Assembly (NCBI GenBank): GCA_937871705.1
Contig: CALMOO010000247.1
Location: 8,404-14,731 of the forward strand
Source: an uncultured Hymenobacter sp.
GTDB taxonomy: Bacteria > Bacteroidota > Bacteroidia > Cytophagales > Hymenobacteraceae
Direction of reading: 5' to 3'
DNA: 6,328 bases
This document shows, piece by piece, positions 5,621 through 6,328 of this stretch. Under the pieces are notes generated by a model. The model was given only the letters and a program-made list of their open reading frames with translations. It had not been told where the DNA came from and did no database searches. The number at the start of each line of letters is the position of its first letter. The first letter of the stretch is position 1. The translations under genes were made by a program, and so were the position numbers.

Positions 5621-6328
5621 TTAACTAGCTTTAGCAAGAGTAGTGGTGCTGCTGCTAGCCAGCAGGCCACCTTCTTTTTCTATTACTTCCACTATGCTAT
5701 AGTTCAGGTCTTCCTTCGTGTCTAAATACTCTTCGTAGCTGGTGGTTTCGACGAAATATTGTACGGTTACCTCCTTGCCACTAGGCGTGAGGGCGCTAAA
5801 TTTCATTTGTATATCCTGCGTCACGAGCGGATGCTGTCGCATGGCTTCTACCGCTGCGGCAATAATAGCGTGAAGCTGCGTACTGGTAGTTTGCTGGTCA
5901 AAGATGAGCGTGAAGCCAACGCGCCGCGAGGTACGTAGGCTCAGGTTGTCCAAGGGCTTGTCTATCATGCTCTTGTTGGGTACAGTCAAAAAGCTTTTCT
6001 CCGCAGTGCGCAGACGGGTGCTGCGAAAGCCAATTTTTTCTACCGTGCCGCTCACGTCGCCTGCCGTTACGAGGTCGCCCACGCCAAAAGGCTGGTCCAG
6101 AAAAATAGTGAAAGACGCCAGGAGGTTTTCCAGGCTTTCTTTAGCTGCGAAGGCTACCGCCAAGCCACCAATTCCGAGCGTACCCACAAACCCAACTACA
6201 TTTACCCCAAACACTTGCCCAAGAATGACCAGCACGCCCACGAGCAGCACAAAAACCTTAAGCAAATCGCGGGCAAACGGCAGAAACTGACTATCCAGTC
6301 GTTGAGCACCAGGCGTAGCCGTTAGCGC
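5621..6328 (-). CDS. MscS-family mechanosensitive channel, N-terminus beyond the window
   Basis: MscS-type channels open under membrane tension and release ions and small solutes during hypo-osmotic shock. The frame is open to the right edge, giving 235 visible residues; an internal TTG at 6265 is not a credible start. In visible numbering, about 22-40 is a membrane helix (FVLLVGVLVILGQVFGV). Residues about 45-80 are the pore helix TM3, with the Gly/Ala packing pattern LGIGGLAVAFAAKESLENLL. QPFGVGDLVTAG follows and matches the family block xPFxxGDxV at the start of the beta domain. That domain continues through GTVEKIGFRSTRLRT and VPNKSMIDKPLDNLS. The C-terminal alpha/beta region (HPLV... VQYFVETTSYEEY...) lines the cytoplasmic vestibule. 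The pattern is nearer small-conductance YnaI/MscMJ-like members than E. coli MscS itself, a judgement made by eye. It converges on the TerB-like gene and shares its terminator. Confidence 0.93.
   Translation of the reverse strand, partial: ALTATPGAQRLDSQFLPFARDLLKVFVLLVGVLVILGQVFGVNVVGFVGTLGIGGLAVAFAAKESLENLLASFTIFLDQPFGVGDLVTAGDVSGTVEKIGFRSTRLRTAEKSFLTVPNKSMIDKPLDNLSLRTSRRVGFTLIFDQQTTSTQLHAIIAAAVEAMRQHPLVTQDIQMKFSALTPSGKEVTVQYFVETTSYEEYLDTKEDLNYSIVEVIEKEGGLLASSSTTTLAKAS

Noticed and set aside
5904..6290. A 128-codon plus-strand frame
   Set aside because: It is antisense to the conserved MscS pore and beta-domain segments and has no features of its own.
1..6328. CRISPR array, insertion sequence, toxin-antitoxin or defence locus
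   Set aside because: No regularly spaced direct repeats, transposase motifs or recognisable defence or toxin proteins were seen on either strand.

Overview
The window most likely comes from a GC-rich member of the Bacteroidota, probably order Cytophagales and close to Hymenobacter. The grounds are the pairing of a CdaR/YbbR-like gene with coaE, the weak or absent Shine-Dalgarno sequences, one promoter of the Bacteroidota type (TTG, about 20 bases, then TAnnTTTG), and the protein families present. The genus is an inference from general familiarity, not from a search.

Layout from left to right. (1) Positions 2-1139, plus strand: the 3' part of a membrane-anchored YbbR-like protein that stops after about one YbbR unit, a strong hairpin over its stop codon, then coaE, the last step of coenzyme A synthesis. 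(2) Positions 1140-1220: a short convergent junction with an imperfect inverted repeat. (3) Positions 1221-4139, minus strand: a two-gene unit, a polytopic ArnT/PMT-type glycosyltransferase followed 33 bases later by a YghO-like GNAT acyltransferase. (4) Positions 4140-4656: about 500 bases without a protein gene. They hold a minus-strand tRNA-Val(TAC) with its own promoter and intrinsic terminator, and a hairpin in front of the next gene. (5) Positions 4657-5532, plus strand: a protein with an N-terminal TerB-like helical domain and a long C-terminal Gly/Leu-rich tail. (6) Positions 5537-5618: a perfect 30-bp inverted repeat that serves as a bidirectional terminator. (7) Positions 5621-6328, minus strand: the C-terminal part of an MscS-type mechanosensitive channel that runs off the window.

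The genes are mainly housekeeping and cell-envelope functions. I see no mobile element, CRISPR array, phage gene or defence system, and no clear sign of an undescribed multi-gene system. The points most worth a second look are the TerB plus Gly-Leu tail protein, the glycosyltransferase/GNAT pair, the shortened YbbR-like protein with its stop-codon hairpin, and the unusually long perfect terminator palindrome.
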